A DNA stretch of 15,090 nt from JAUXIQ01 sp030620925 [NCBI: Nitrospinota bacterium] (GTDB lineage Bacteria; JAUXIQ01). Positions 6,421 to 13,332 of the stretch are shown piece by piece. Under the pieces are notes generated by a model that worked only from the letters and a program-made list of their open reading frames with translations, ran no database searches and had not been told where the DNA came from. The DNA lies in NCBI GenBank assembly GCA_030620925.1, contig JAUXIQ010000011.1, positions 1-15,090 of the forward strand, given 5' to 3'. Both the position numbers and the translations under genes were made by a program. Every line of letters begins with the position of its first letter. Position 1 is the first letter of the stretch.

Positions 6421-7704
6421 ATGAAAGTGCTTATCGTAGGAGGTGGCGGCAGGGAGCATGCGCTGGCCTGGAAGATAGCTCAGAGCCCCATGGTGAGCCG
6501 TGTGTTTTGCGCGCCGGGGAATGCGGGCACTGCCTCTGTGGCGGGAAACATCCCCCTGGAGCCGACCGACCTGGATTCCCTTGCCGCTTTTGCCCGGAAA
6601 GAGGGCATAGACCTGACGGTGGTCGGGCCCGAGGCGCCGTTAGTGGCGGGATTAGCGGATTTTTTCAGCACCCGCGGTCTCAGGGTCTTCGGCCCCACGA
6701 AGGCCGCGGCACAGATCGAAGGCAGCAAGGTATTCACCAAGGAACTTATGCGGAAATACGATATACCCTCCGCCGCCTTCGAGGTTTTCGATGGGCCGCA
6801 GGAGGCCAGAAGATACGTGGAGAAGCGGGGCGGGCCTCTGGTGGTAAAAGCCGACGGCCTGGCGGCGGGGAAGGGGGTTATCGTCTGCGGTACTACGCAG
6901 GAAGCGCTGACCGCCGTCGACCTTATAATGGAAGAAAAGGCTTTCGGCGAAGCCGGAGAGAGAGTGATCGTTGAGGAGATGCTGTGCGGGGAAGAAACCT
7001 CTTACATAGTTCTGACGGATGGCGAAAGGATGCTTCCCATGCCCCCTTCCCAGGACCACAAACCCGTTTTTGATGGAGACACCGGCCCCAATACCGGCGG
7101 TATGGGGGCCTATGCCCCGGCTCCGGTGGTGAGTCCCGAGGTGGAAGAGCGCATAATGGGCGAGGTGATGGAGCCCACGGTGAAGGCCATGGCTGCTGAA
7201 GGAAAGCCTTACAGGGGCGTCCTGTACGCCGGCCTCATGATCCAGGACGGGCGGCCCCGGGTGCTGGAATTCAACGCCAGGATGGGCGATCCGGAAACGC
7301 AGCCCCTGCTCATGCTCATGGAGGGCGATCCCATGCCGGCTCTGCTGGCCATAGCGGACGGCGAATTGAGCGAAAATATTGAACTACAGTGGAGCCCGGG
7401 GGCGTCGGTTTGCGTGGTCATGGCTTCCGGCGGTTATCCCGGCGAATATGATAAAGGGCACGAGATACGGGGATTGGAACAGGTCTCGAAAATGGAAGAC
7501 GTCCAGGTGTTTCACGCGGGCACCAGACTGGATGAAGACAGGGTGGTAACTTCCGGCGGCAGGGTGCTGGGGGTGACCGCCAGGGGTAAGGACGTCGGTG
7601 CGGCCGTTCAGGCAGCCTACCGGGCGGCGAAGGGAATAGACTGGGATGGCGTGCATTACAGAAAAGACATCGGAGCCAAAGCGCTGGCCAGGAAGGGCGT
7701 GTAG
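6421..7704 (+). CDS. purD: Phosphoribosylamine-glycine ligase (GAR synthetase)
   Basis: This 427-residue ATP-grasp enzyme makes glycinamide ribonucleotide from phosphoribosylamine, glycine and ATP, the second step of de novo purine synthesis in the cytosol. The full family signature is present: KVLIVGGGGREHALAWK at the N-terminus, APGNAGT (31-37), VVGPEAPLVAGLAD (67-80), FGPTKAAAQIEGSK (90-103), the ATP loop VVKADGLAAGKGVIV (141-155), SQDHKPVFDGDTGPNTGGMGAY (210-231) and LEFNARMGDPETQP (282-295). The last is usually NxRFGDPETQ, so a Met replaces Phe289, a mild change. The length is typical. The ATG follows a purine-rich AGGGGG segment about 8 bases upstream. It converges with the histidine phosphatase gene, leaving only 14 bases between the stops. 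No other pur gene is in the window. Confidence 0.97.
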   Translation: MKVLIVGGGGREHALAWKIAQSPMVSRVFCAPGNAGTASVAGNIPLEPTDLDSLAAFARKEGIDLTVVGPEAPLVAGLADFFSTRGLRVFGPTKAAAQIEGSKVFTKELMRKYDIPSAAFEVFDGPQEARRYVEKRGGPLVVKADGLAAGKGVIVCGTTQEALTAVDLIMEEKAFGEAGERVIVEEMLCGEETSYIVLTDGERMLPMPPSQDHKPVFDGDTGPNTGGMGAYAPAPVVSPEVEERIMGEVMEPTVKAMAAEGKPYRGVLYAGLMIQDGRPRVLEFNARMGDPETQPLLMLMEGDPMPALLAIADGELSENIELQWSPGASVCVVMASGGYPGEYDKGHEIRGLEQVSKMEDVQVFHAGTRLDEDRVVTSGGRVLGVTARGKDVGAAVQAAYRAAKGIDWDGVHYRKDIGAKALARKGV

Positions 7705-7718
7705 CGGCGGTCGGCCGG

Positions 7719-8345
7719 TTATTGCAGGTGGGCGAGATGGGAGGTGTCGTTATAGAGCAGGAGCTTCCCCTGACCCTCATGGCATTCGACTATGGTGAGC
7801 GATGCGTTTGACTGGACGAGCTTCCTCCTGTAGTCCGATACGCTTAACCCCAGCAGACGGCAGAGCAGTATCCTGTTCACCGCCTCATGTGCCGCCAGCG
7901 CCACGGCCTGGTCGTCATGGCGCTCGGCTATTAACGCCACCGCCTGAACCACCCTTTCCCCGACCTCGAAGCCGGTCTCTCCATCAGGCGGGCGGAAAGA
8001 GCCGGGGTCTTTCTCGTAGCCCTCATAGCCTCCCGGAAATCGCTCGTCGATCTCTTTCAGCGTGAGCCCCTCCCACTGCCCGTAGTTCCTTTCTCTGAGT
8101 TCGTTAATGATGGCCACATCCAGTTTGTGGAGCCGGGCCGCCTGCCGGGCGGTCTCCACCGCTCGCTTCAGGGGGCTGCTGTAAACCGCTTTAAGCGGAG
8201 CTTCCCTGAGCCTCTCCCCCAGGGCCTCCGCCTGCTTTTTCCCCAGAGGGCTGAGATCGATATCGCTTATGTCGCGGCATCCGCAGTAACGGCCCTCGTT
8301 TAAATTCCACTCCGTAGCCCCGTGCCGCACTATGTATAGGAACAT
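7719..8345 (-). CDS. Histidine phosphatase superfamily (phosphoglycerate mutase/CobC-like)
   Basis: This 208-residue protein begins YIVRHGATEWN (4-14), the phospho-acceptor RHG motif with His8. SSPLKRAVETA (56-66) supplies the second Arg (R61), and RERNYGQWEG (84-93) carries the likely catalytic Glu85. The second histidine lies in AAHEAVNR (151-158), where most members read SHGGVIR, so the substrate pocket may differ. Members are phosphoglycerate mutases, alpha-ribazole-phosphate phosphatases (CobC) or broad sugar phosphatases; sequence alone does not decide, and no cobalamin genes are near. The ATG at 8345 has GGGTAAGG immediately upstream. The gene lies 40 bases downstream of the binding lipoprotein on the same strand, so the two may be cotranscribed. 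Confidence 0.85.
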   Translation of the reverse strand: MFLYIVRHGATEWNLNEGRYCGCRDISDIDLSPLGKKQAEALGERLREAPLKAVYSSPLKRAVETARQAARLHKLDVAIINELRERNYGQWEGLTLKEIDERFPGGYEGYEKDPGSFRPPDGETGFEVGERVVQAVALIAERHDDQAVALAAHEAVNRILLCRLLGLSVSDYRRKLVQSNASLTIVECHEGQGKLLLYNDTSHLAHLQ

Positions 8346-8385
8346 CGTCCTTACCCTTTCTTGTGCATTGAGGAGATTTTTCCGG

Positions 8386-10002
8386 TCAGCGCTGTTTTAT
8401 ATATACGTCCTTCAGGGACGTGAAATCACCCCCAGGATAGAGGCGGAACCCTTCGACTTCTTTCCGCATCACCACCACGTTGGTCTCATGCCACAGGCTC
8501 ACGTAGGGGGCATCCTCCGCAATTATCTTCTGCACCCGGCCGTAGACGGCTTTTCGTTGATCTAAATCGACCGCCCTGCGCCCCTTAACCAGGAGCTCGT
8601 CTATCTCTGCGTTAAGGTATCTTCCCCGGTTGGCTCCCTTGGGGGGCACATTGGAAGTATGGAAGATGTAGTAGTAGATATCCGGTTCCGTTATCCCCAC
8701 CCAGGTCAGGGAATATATCTGGAAGTTCCCTTTCCTTATGTGAGAGAAAAAAGTTCCCCATTCGTATGATTGAATCTTCAGGTCCACCCCTATATCCTTC
8801 AGGTTCTGCTGGATAACTTCTGCGATCCTTCGGCGGAGCTGATTCTGGGAGGTCTTGTAGACCAGTTGGAACCTGGGCTTGGGCCCGTCCCCGTCGGGGT
8901 CCTTGAACCCCGCCCTGTCCAGCAGCTGTGCGGCATGGGCAGGGTCGTATGGGTAGCTCTGCACGTCGCCTTCGTAGGCCCAATGCTCGGGGGGGAGCAG
9001 CCCGGTAGCGGGGATGGCTGTGCCTTTCAGGATATTAATTATGATGCTTTCCCTTTTTATGGAGCTGGCTATGGCCTGTCTTACCATCCTGTGCCGCAGG
9101 ATGGGGTCTTCCATGTTGAACCCCAGGTAAGAGTAGTTGGTGCTGGGGCCGGTGATTATTTTGAGGTGTTCGTTCTTCCTCAGTCGGGGAAGGATATCGG
9201 GTGAGAGACCGTTCTGAAGGAGATGCACCCCGCCCTTTTCAATTTCCAGTAAACGGATGGTCTCATCGGGAACTATTCTGAAGGCGATTCTCCTGAGCTT
9301 CGGTTTCCCGCCGTAATAGTCCTTAAAGGCCGTCAGCTCTATCTTCTCGTCCTGCTGCCAGCTATCGAAACGGAAAGGCCCGCTTCCCACCGGATTTAAG
9401 CGCAGTCTGTTTTCAGCGGTGTTGGCGATGTGCGCGGGCACTATCCCCTGGATCATGGAAACCATAAACGGGGCGTAAGATTCCTTGAGCTTGAATATGA
9501 TCGTCAGGGGATCGGGGGCCTCTATTTTTTCAACGGCGAGATAACTTCCCCTTTTGGCGGAGCCCAGCTCGGGGTCCAATATGGATTCGAAGGTGTATTT
9601 GACGTCCCGGGAGGTGAGCTCTCTGCCGTCGTGAAAAAGCGCCCCCTTTTTCAGGTGGAAGATGTATGTGAGGGGGTCCGGGTTTTCCCATCCTTCCGCC
9701 AGGTCCGACACTATGTTGAGTTTCCGGTCGAATCGAACCAGCTTGCTGTATATGAGCTGGTTAACCCTCTCCGAAGCCGCATCCAGGGCCAATCTGGGGT
9801 CCAGGTTGGTGGGGCTGCTTTCCAGTGCGATGACCAGTCTGTCGTCGGTCCGGCTTTCAGAGCCACAGCCGGTCGCTCCCGCCAAGACGAAAAAGGATAG
9901 GATGAAGATAGCCGCTGCCCGGAAAAAAGAGCCTGGTTTTTCTTTAGAGACTTGCGGAAGGGCTATTACAGCGATCGATTTGAAGGGATTAATATTATAC
10001 AA
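8386..10002 (-). CDS. Oligopeptide/dipeptide-type ABC solute-binding lipoprotein (SBP family 5)
   Basis: This 538-residue protein has a signal peptide: basic stretch KEKPGSFFR, hydrophobic core AAAIFILSFFVLAG, lipobox ATGC with Cys46. It should therefore be a lipid-anchored extracytoplasmic protein. The mature part follows the DppA/OppA family: VIALESSPTNLDPR near the start, LTYIFHLKKGALFHDGRELTSRDVKYTFE (family signature), NPVGSGPFRF and the C-terminal IIAEDAPYVSLWHETNVV. These proteins capture peptides, nickel or other solutes for an ABC importer. No permease or ATPase gene lies nearby, so it works with a distant transporter. The start is uncertain: the frame has no ATG before the lipobox. 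The only upstream start is TTG at 10002, which has no good ribosome site and overlaps a TATAAT sequence. The frame closes upstream at a TGA. Confidence 0.9.
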   Translation of the reverse strand: MYNINPFKSIAVIALPQVSKEKPGSFFRAAAIFILSFFVLAGATGCGSESRTDDRLVIALESSPTNLDPRLALDAASERVNQLIYSKLVRFDRKLNIVSDLAEGWENPDPLTYIFHLKKGALFHDGRELTSRDVKYTFESILDPELGSAKRGSYLAVEKIEAPDPLTIIFKLKESYAPFMVSMIQGIVPAHIANTAENRLRLNPVGSGPFRFDSWQQDEKIELTAFKDYYGGKPKLRRIAFRIVPDETIRLLEIEKGGVHLLQNGLSPDILPRLRKNEHLKIITGPSTNYSYLGFNMEDPILRHRMVRQAIASSIKRESIIINILKGTAIPATGLLPPEHWAYEGDVQSYPYDPAHAAQLLDRAGFKDPDGDGPKPRFQLVYKTSQNQLRRRIAEVIQQNLKDIGVDLKIQSYEWGTFFSHIRKGNFQIYSLTWVGITEPDIYYYIFHTSNVPPKGANRGRYLNAEIDELLVKGRRAVDLDQRKAVYGRVQKIIAEDAPYVSLWHETNVVVMRKEVEGFRLYPGGDFTSLKDVYIKQR

Positions 10003-10132
10003 AAAACGTATCCCACTATCCGCCCTTGTTCAGGAGAGCCGGGTGAAGGTATTATCGGGTTTCTGTCTGCGAATCCACCAGGTCAGCAGTTGGCGGCAAG
10101 GGTTCACACAACTATGTCGGCTGCTGAGATAA

Positions 10133-11488
10133 TCAACGCACCGCTATCTGCACGATGACCATCATTCCCGGTTTCAGCTCGGTCCTGGGGTCGTCCACTT
10201 TTATCTTGACCGGTATCCTCTGGGTAACCTTGGTGAAGTTCCTGTTGGAGTTATCGGTGGGGAGGAGGGAAAATTCCGATGCCGCCGCCGCCCCGACATT
10301 GATAACATAGCCACTGAACACCCGGCCGGGGTAGGCATCGACCTTGACGTCCACCCGCTGATTCAAGCGCACCTTTCGGATATATGTCTCCTCGATGTTG
10401 GCGCTCACCCAGATATCCTTGACGTCGTTGATGATGAGCAGGGGCTGGCCGGGCTGAACCCTTTCCCCCACATCGGCTATTTTCTTGCTCACAACACCGT
10501 TCAGTGGGGAGAAGATTTCAGTATCGCTCATGAGATTTTCTATATCGCGCAGGTGCGCCTTTTTCTGCTCTACCCTGGATTCCAGGACTTTGATGTTCTC
10601 TTTGCTGAGGGCCACGATGGTCTTCGCCGCTTCCGCCTTATCCAGGATGGCCAGCGATCGCTTCAGCTCACCCCGGGCGGTTTTGACCGCTTCCTTTTTA
10701 ACGTCTATCATGGCTTTCATCGTCTCAGTCAACTTGAGGTTGGCGGTGGCCACCTGTATCTTTTCCCTGGCTGACTGATTTCGGGCCTTCTCGACGTTCA
10801 GGCTCTCGTCCTTCCCATCCATTTGCTGTTTGGCGATGACTCCCTTCTCGTAGAGCTCCTTGTGCCTTTTGTATTCGGCTTTGGCCATATCCACCCTGGC
10901 AGTGCTCTCGTTCATGGCCGCCATCGATGCCTTCAGGCCGGCCTGGGCGCTGTTTATCTGTTCGGCCCTGGTCTTGATTTCCATCTCCAGGTCTTCCTGG
11001 GACTGTTTGAGTCGGCTCTGGGATACCTCCACAGAGGCGCGGGCCTGATCGAGGTCCGCCCTCACCTGCTCTTTCTGCAACGCATAGGAGAGCCTGGCTT
11101 TTTGCAGCTCGCTGATCGCCGCATTTAAGTCGGCCTTTGCTATCGCTACTTTCTCACGTATTTCAGCAGGGTCCAGCTTCACCAGCAGCTTGCCGGCTTT
11201 AACCTTGTGGCCTTCATCTACGGTTATCTTTTCAATCCTTCCGGGGACTCTGGGGCTGATGGTAACCATAGTCCCCTTCACCCTGGCGTCATCGGTGGAG
11301 ACGTGGGTTCTCCTGAACTGAATCCACTTAAAGCCGAAATAGCCTCCAACCAGAATAACCAGCACCAGCACCACCACCATGGCCGTTTTGTTCTTAGAGC
11401 CTGAAGGCGTGGGGCTGAGGTCCTCTTCTCCCCCCACCGGGGGTCCTGCGCTAAGGTTGCTCTCTTCGTTCAATTTACTCTCCTCCAT
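10133..11488 (-). CDS. EmrA/HlyD-family periplasmic adaptor (membrane fusion protein)
   Basis: This 451-residue adaptor has a cytoplasmic tail of about 35 residues and one membrane segment, TAMVVVLVLVILVGGYFGF (35-53). Then comes the EmrA-type STDDARVKGTMVTISPRVPG (64-83) of the lipoyl half-motif. A long heptad-like Ala/Lys/Glu-rich coiled-coil hairpin covers about 109-320, then the second lipoyl half (FSPLNGVVSKKIADVGERVQPG), a beta-barrel, and a closing KVTQRIPVKIKVDDPRTELKPGM. Such adaptors join an inner-membrane pump to an outer-membrane channel. The hairpin looks longer than in E. coli EmrA (about 390 residues in total). No pump or channel gene is adjacent. The start is ambiguous: ATG 11488 has no Shine-Dalgarno site, whereas TTG 11473 has GGAGGAG at 11480-11486, six bases away, which would remove five residues. 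Two promoters lie upstream. Confidence 0.9.
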   Translation of the reverse strand: MEESKLNEESNLSAGPPVGGEEDLSPTPSGSKNKTAMVVVLVLVILVGGYFGFKWIQFRRTHVSTDDARVKGTMVTISPRVPGRIEKITVDEGHKVKAGKLLVKLDPAEIREKVAIAKADLNAAISELQKARLSYALQKEQVRADLDQARASVEVSQSRLKQSQEDLEMEIKTRAEQINSAQAGLKASMAAMNESTARVDMAKAEYKRHKELYEKGVIAKQQMDGKDESLNVEKARNQSAREKIQVATANLKLTETMKAMIDVKKEAVKTARGELKRSLAILDKAEAAKTIVALSKENIKVLESRVEQKKAHLRDIENLMSDTEIFSPLNGVVSKKIADVGERVQPGQPLLIINDVKDIWVSANIEETYIRKVRLNQRVDVKVDAYPGRVFSGYVINVGAAAASEFSLLPTDNSNRNFTKVTQRIPVKIKVDDPRTELKPGMMVIVQIAVR

Positions 11489-11512
11489 CAGGTCGAAACC
11501 GTTTAATCACGA

Positions 11513-11632
11513 TCACGACCCGGTTATTCCGTTCGTAATGTCGTGATAGGAGATATTTAATATTAAACTGCCCTGTTGTGCGGCCTCTACTTTCGCTGTC
11601 TTACGGTTGAAATCGTGCCGTTTGATGACCAT
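11513..11632 (-). CDS. Possible 39-residue small ORF upstream of the adaptor gene
   Basis: ATG at 11632 opens a 39-residue frame that ends at TGA 11513-11515, 24 bases before the adaptor ATG and downstream of both predicted promoters. The peptide starts MVIKRHDFNRKTAKVEAAQQ and ends ISYHDITNGITGS: a basic N-terminal half and a polar C-terminal half, with no membrane segment and no run of one amino acid type. AGAGG abuts the ATG directly, too close for a good ribosome site, so translation is doubtful. It could be a leader peptide, a small regulator or chance. I do not recognise it. Confidence 0.3.
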   Translation of the reverse strand: MVIKRHDFNRKTAKVEAAQQGSLILNISYHDITNGITGS

Positions 11633-11704
11633 CCTCTATTATTTAAACGACCTCCCTATGTTTATAAATATTAATAAGCCAAGAGGTTTTATCTACTATA
11701 CTAA

Positions 11705-11732
11705 ATTATCTTAATCTTATTGTTAATGTCAA
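11705..11732 (-). promoter_or_regulatory. Adaptor-gene promoter, proximal
   Basis: Minus strand: TTGACA (11727-11732), 16 bases, GATAAT (11705-11710). These match the consensus at 6/6 and 5/6. The start would be near 11698, giving a leader of about 210 bases that includes the small ORF. Confidence 0.65.
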
Positions 11733-11817
11733 GCAAAGTTTTCTAGGAAATTTGTTGGATATTTATAGGGCGTTTTCTTAATATTATTAAAATCATAGGC
11801 AGGATTACATGGTGGGT

Positions 11818-11846
11818 ATTCTAACCGCGCGGGAAAAACTTGTCAA
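11818..11846 (-). promoter_or_regulatory. Adaptor-gene promoter, distal
   Basis: Minus strand: TTGACA (11841-11846), 17 bases, TAGAAT (11818-11823), i.e. 6/6 and 5/6 matches. It lies 113 bases upstream of the proximal promoter in the same direction, making a tandem pair. Confidence 0.6.
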
Positions 11847-11951
11847 CACACCTTTTGATTGTCGGTCATAAAGGTGTATCATCGGATTATTGAGCATGCA
11901 GGCGCGTGTTTCCCTTCGGGTCTCCAACCGACCGTAGACGCACTTTCTTGT

Positions 11952-12968
11952 CTACAGCGTCCTTCCGGCAAGCTTAATGTACGGCTCCAATTCCGCCATC
12001 AGTTTATGAAAGTTCTCAGGCTTCAACGACTGAGGTCCGTCCGAAAGCGCCTCCTGGGGGTTGGGGTGGACTTCCACCATCAGACCGTCTGCACCCGCTG
12101 CCACGGCAGCTTTGCAGAGGGGAATCACATATTTCCAGTTGCCGGTTGCGTGGCAGGGATCGACCACTACCGGCAGGTGGGTCTCCTGCTGCAGCACCGG
12201 GATGCTGCTTATGTCCAGGGTGTTGCGGGTGGCGGTCTCGAAGGTTCTTATGCCCCTCTCACAAAGGATCACCTGTTGATTACCTTCCGAGAGAATGTAC
12301 TCGGCGCACATGAGCAGCTCCTCGATGGTGGTACTGAGCCCTCTCTTCAGAAACACCGGTTTCCCGACCGTGCCCAGTTTTTTAAGCAGGGGGAAGTTCT
12401 GAGTGTTCCTGGCCCCCACCTGAAGGATATCCACGTATTCGGCCACCAGGTCTATATCCTCGGGGTTCATGATTTCCGTCTGCACGGGGATGTTCAGGGC
12501 TTCGCTTACTTTTTTAAGCAGTTTGAGTCCCCCTTCGCCCATGCCCTGGAAGCTGTAAGGGGAGGTCCTGGGTTTGAAGGCGCCTCCTCTCAGGACATGC
12601 GCTCCTCCCTCCTTGACGGCGGCCGCCGCCTGGAAGATTTGCTCCTCGCTTTCCACTGAGCAGGGTCCTGCCACCATAAACATGTGTTTTCCGCCTATTT
12701 CCACGTCCCCGACTTTGATCACCGTCTTCTCTTCCCTGGCTTGCAGGCTGGACAGTTTGTAGGGCTTGAGGATGGGGATGGTATTTTCCACCCCGGGCAT
12801 GGAGATCAAGGATTCCAGTTGAGCCTTTTCGCGCTCGTCGCCCACTGCTCCGATGATTTTTTTCTCAACTCCGGTGATAAGGTGCGCTTTGTATCCCATT
12901 TCTTCTATTTTGCTCATGACCTCTGATACCTCTTCTTCTGTGGCGCCATTCTTCATGACTATTATCAT
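11952..12968 (-). CDS. aroF: 3-deoxy-7-phosphoheptulonate (DAHP) synthase, type I-beta with N-terminal regulatory domain
   Basis: This 338-residue enzyme joins phosphoenolpyruvate and erythrose 4-phosphate, the first step of the shikimate pathway to Phe, Tyr and Trp. Residues 1-70 form the ferredoxin-like (FL/ACT-like) regulatory domain seen in Thermotoga maritima DAHP synthase, where it mediates Tyr inhibition. The catalytic barrel shows [10 protein letters not shown] (98-107), [16 protein letters not shown] (127-142), [11 protein letters not shown] (185-195), FLKRG (206-210), DPCHATG (270-276), MVEVHPNP (297-304) and SDGPQS (309-314). Metal ligands Cys103, His273, Glu299 and Asp310 match those of the Thermotoga enzyme. 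The start at 12968 is fixed by GGAGGAGG at 12979-12986; a longer frame from TTG 13016 would begin inside the leader terminator. Transcription appears to be under attenuation: an aromatic-rich leader peptide and terminator precede it, adding to feedback control of the enzyme. Confidence 0.96.
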   Translation of the reverse strand: MIIVMKNGATEEEVSEVMSKIEEMGYKAHLITGVEKKIIGAVGDEREKAQLESLISMPGVENTIPILKPYKLSSLQAREEKTVIKVGDVEIGGKHMFMVAGPCSVESEEQIFQAAAAVKEGGAHVLRGGAFKPRTSPYSFQGMGEGGLKLLKKVSEALNIPVQTEIMNPEDIDLVAEYVDILQVGARNTQNFPLLKKLGTVGKPVFLKRGLSTTIEELLMCAEYILSEGNQQVILCERGIRTFETATRNTLDISSIPVLQQETHLPVVVDPCHATGNWKYVIPLCKAAVAAGADGLMVEVHPNPQEALSDGPQSLKPENFHKLMAELEPYIKLAGRTL

Positions 12969-12978
12969 TGTTATTATT

Positions 12979-12986
12979 CCTCCTCC
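12979..12986 (-). promoter_or_regulatory. aroF ribosome binding site
   Basis: GGAGGAGG on the minus strand, ten bases before ATG 12968. It decides the aroF start and lies downstream of the leader terminator, so the terminator controls whether this site is transcribed. Confidence 0.85.
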
Positions 12987-13007
12987 GGTTGACTTTGAAC
13001 TACCTTG

Positions 13008-13060
13008 AAAATACAAAAGGCCATGGGTTTTATTTTGCTGCCCATGGCCTTTTGTATTTT
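13008..13060 (-). terminator. Attenuator terminator hairpin in the aroF leader
   Basis: This is a perfect 20-bp inverted repeat (arms 13041-13060 and 13008-13027) around a 13-base loop. On the minus-strand RNA the GC core GGCCAUGGG/CCCAUGGCC is followed by UUUUGUAUUUU, the shape of an intrinsic terminator. It lies 40 bases upstream of the aroF start codon and between divergent genes, so there is no upstream gene it could serve as an ordinary 3' end. Premature termination of aroF is the natural reading. The flanking A and T tracts would also let it work on the plus strand. Confidence 0.8.
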
Positions 13061-13106
13061 CTGCTTTATTTAGTTAACGGTCAGGTGAACACGCAAGGCG
13101 ACGGGC
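13040..13106 (-). promoter_or_regulatory. Candidate antiterminator pairing in the aroF leader
   Basis: On the minus-strand RNA, GCCCGUCGCCUU (13095-13106, leader codons 24-28) can pair with AAGGCCAUGGGC (13040-13051, the 5' arm of the terminator). Eleven of 12 positions pair, counting one G-U, with a single C-C mismatch. The two structures exclude each other. Region 2 lies just downstream of the aromatic codons and just upstream of the leader stop, where attenuation needs it. Confidence 0.65.
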
Positions 13107-13176
13107 TGCGGCTAAACCAGAAATAGCCCCAAAAAAATCGATAGCCGTTAAAAAAATACGCCTTACGATTACCCAT
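13081..13176 (-). CDS. aroF leader peptide, rich in aromatic residues
   Basis: ATG 13176 to TGA 13081-13083 encodes 31 residues. Residues 7-21 read YFFNGYRFFWGYFWF: 11 of 15 are aromatic. The whole peptide has 7 Phe, 3 Tyr and 2 Trp. It lies between a strong promoter and the terminator that precedes the aroF start, 20 bases before the terminator's 5' arm. It parallels known attenuator leaders (pheL with Phe runs, trpL with Trp-Trp) but mixes all three products of the pathway. A ribosome stalled on scarce aromatic tRNAs at codons 7-19 would leave codons 24-28 free to form the antiterminator. A ribosome reaching the stop would cover that segment and let the terminator form. The ribosome site is modest (AAAGG, two bases from the ATG). 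The peptide itself probably has no other function. Confidence 0.8.
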   Translation of the reverse strand: MGNRKAYFFNGYRFFWGYFWFSRSPSPCVFT

Positions 13177-13231
13177 TGCCTTTATGTTCCGCCTACCTTT
13201 GAGAAAAGTTGATATTTCTGTTACCTAATGA

Positions 13232-13260
13232 TTTATACATCCTTGCATAAAACGTGTCAA
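13232..13260 (-). promoter_or_regulatory. aroF promoter
   Basis: Minus strand: TTGACA (13255-13260), 17 bases, TATAAA (13232-13237), i.e. 6/6 and 5/6 with ideal spacing. The start is predicted near 13225, giving a leader of about 257 bases with about 49 bases before the leader peptide. A promoter this strong with no operator in view fits a gene controlled mainly by attenuation. Confidence 0.75.
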
Positions 13261-13332
13261 GAAAAAAAGGCCCCGAATACGTCCTTTCTGTTTGTGTTAA
13301 TAATGCGTATATGATACCTATATTGATTTCGT

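Larger units (their letters stand above)
11489..11951. other. Intergenic region upstream of the adaptor gene
   Basis: This 463-base gap, strongly AT-rich at 11640-11800, holds two minus-strand promoters and a 39-codon small ORF, each listed separately. The adaptor gene therefore has its own control and is not simply a continuation of the aroF transcript. No clear terminator for aroF is visible next to its stop. Confidence 0.6.

Noticed and set aside
12969-13016. An upstream extension of aroF to a TTG at 13016
   Set aside because: It would begin inside the terminator hairpin and would translate through the strong ribosome site; the family starts at MIIVMKNG.
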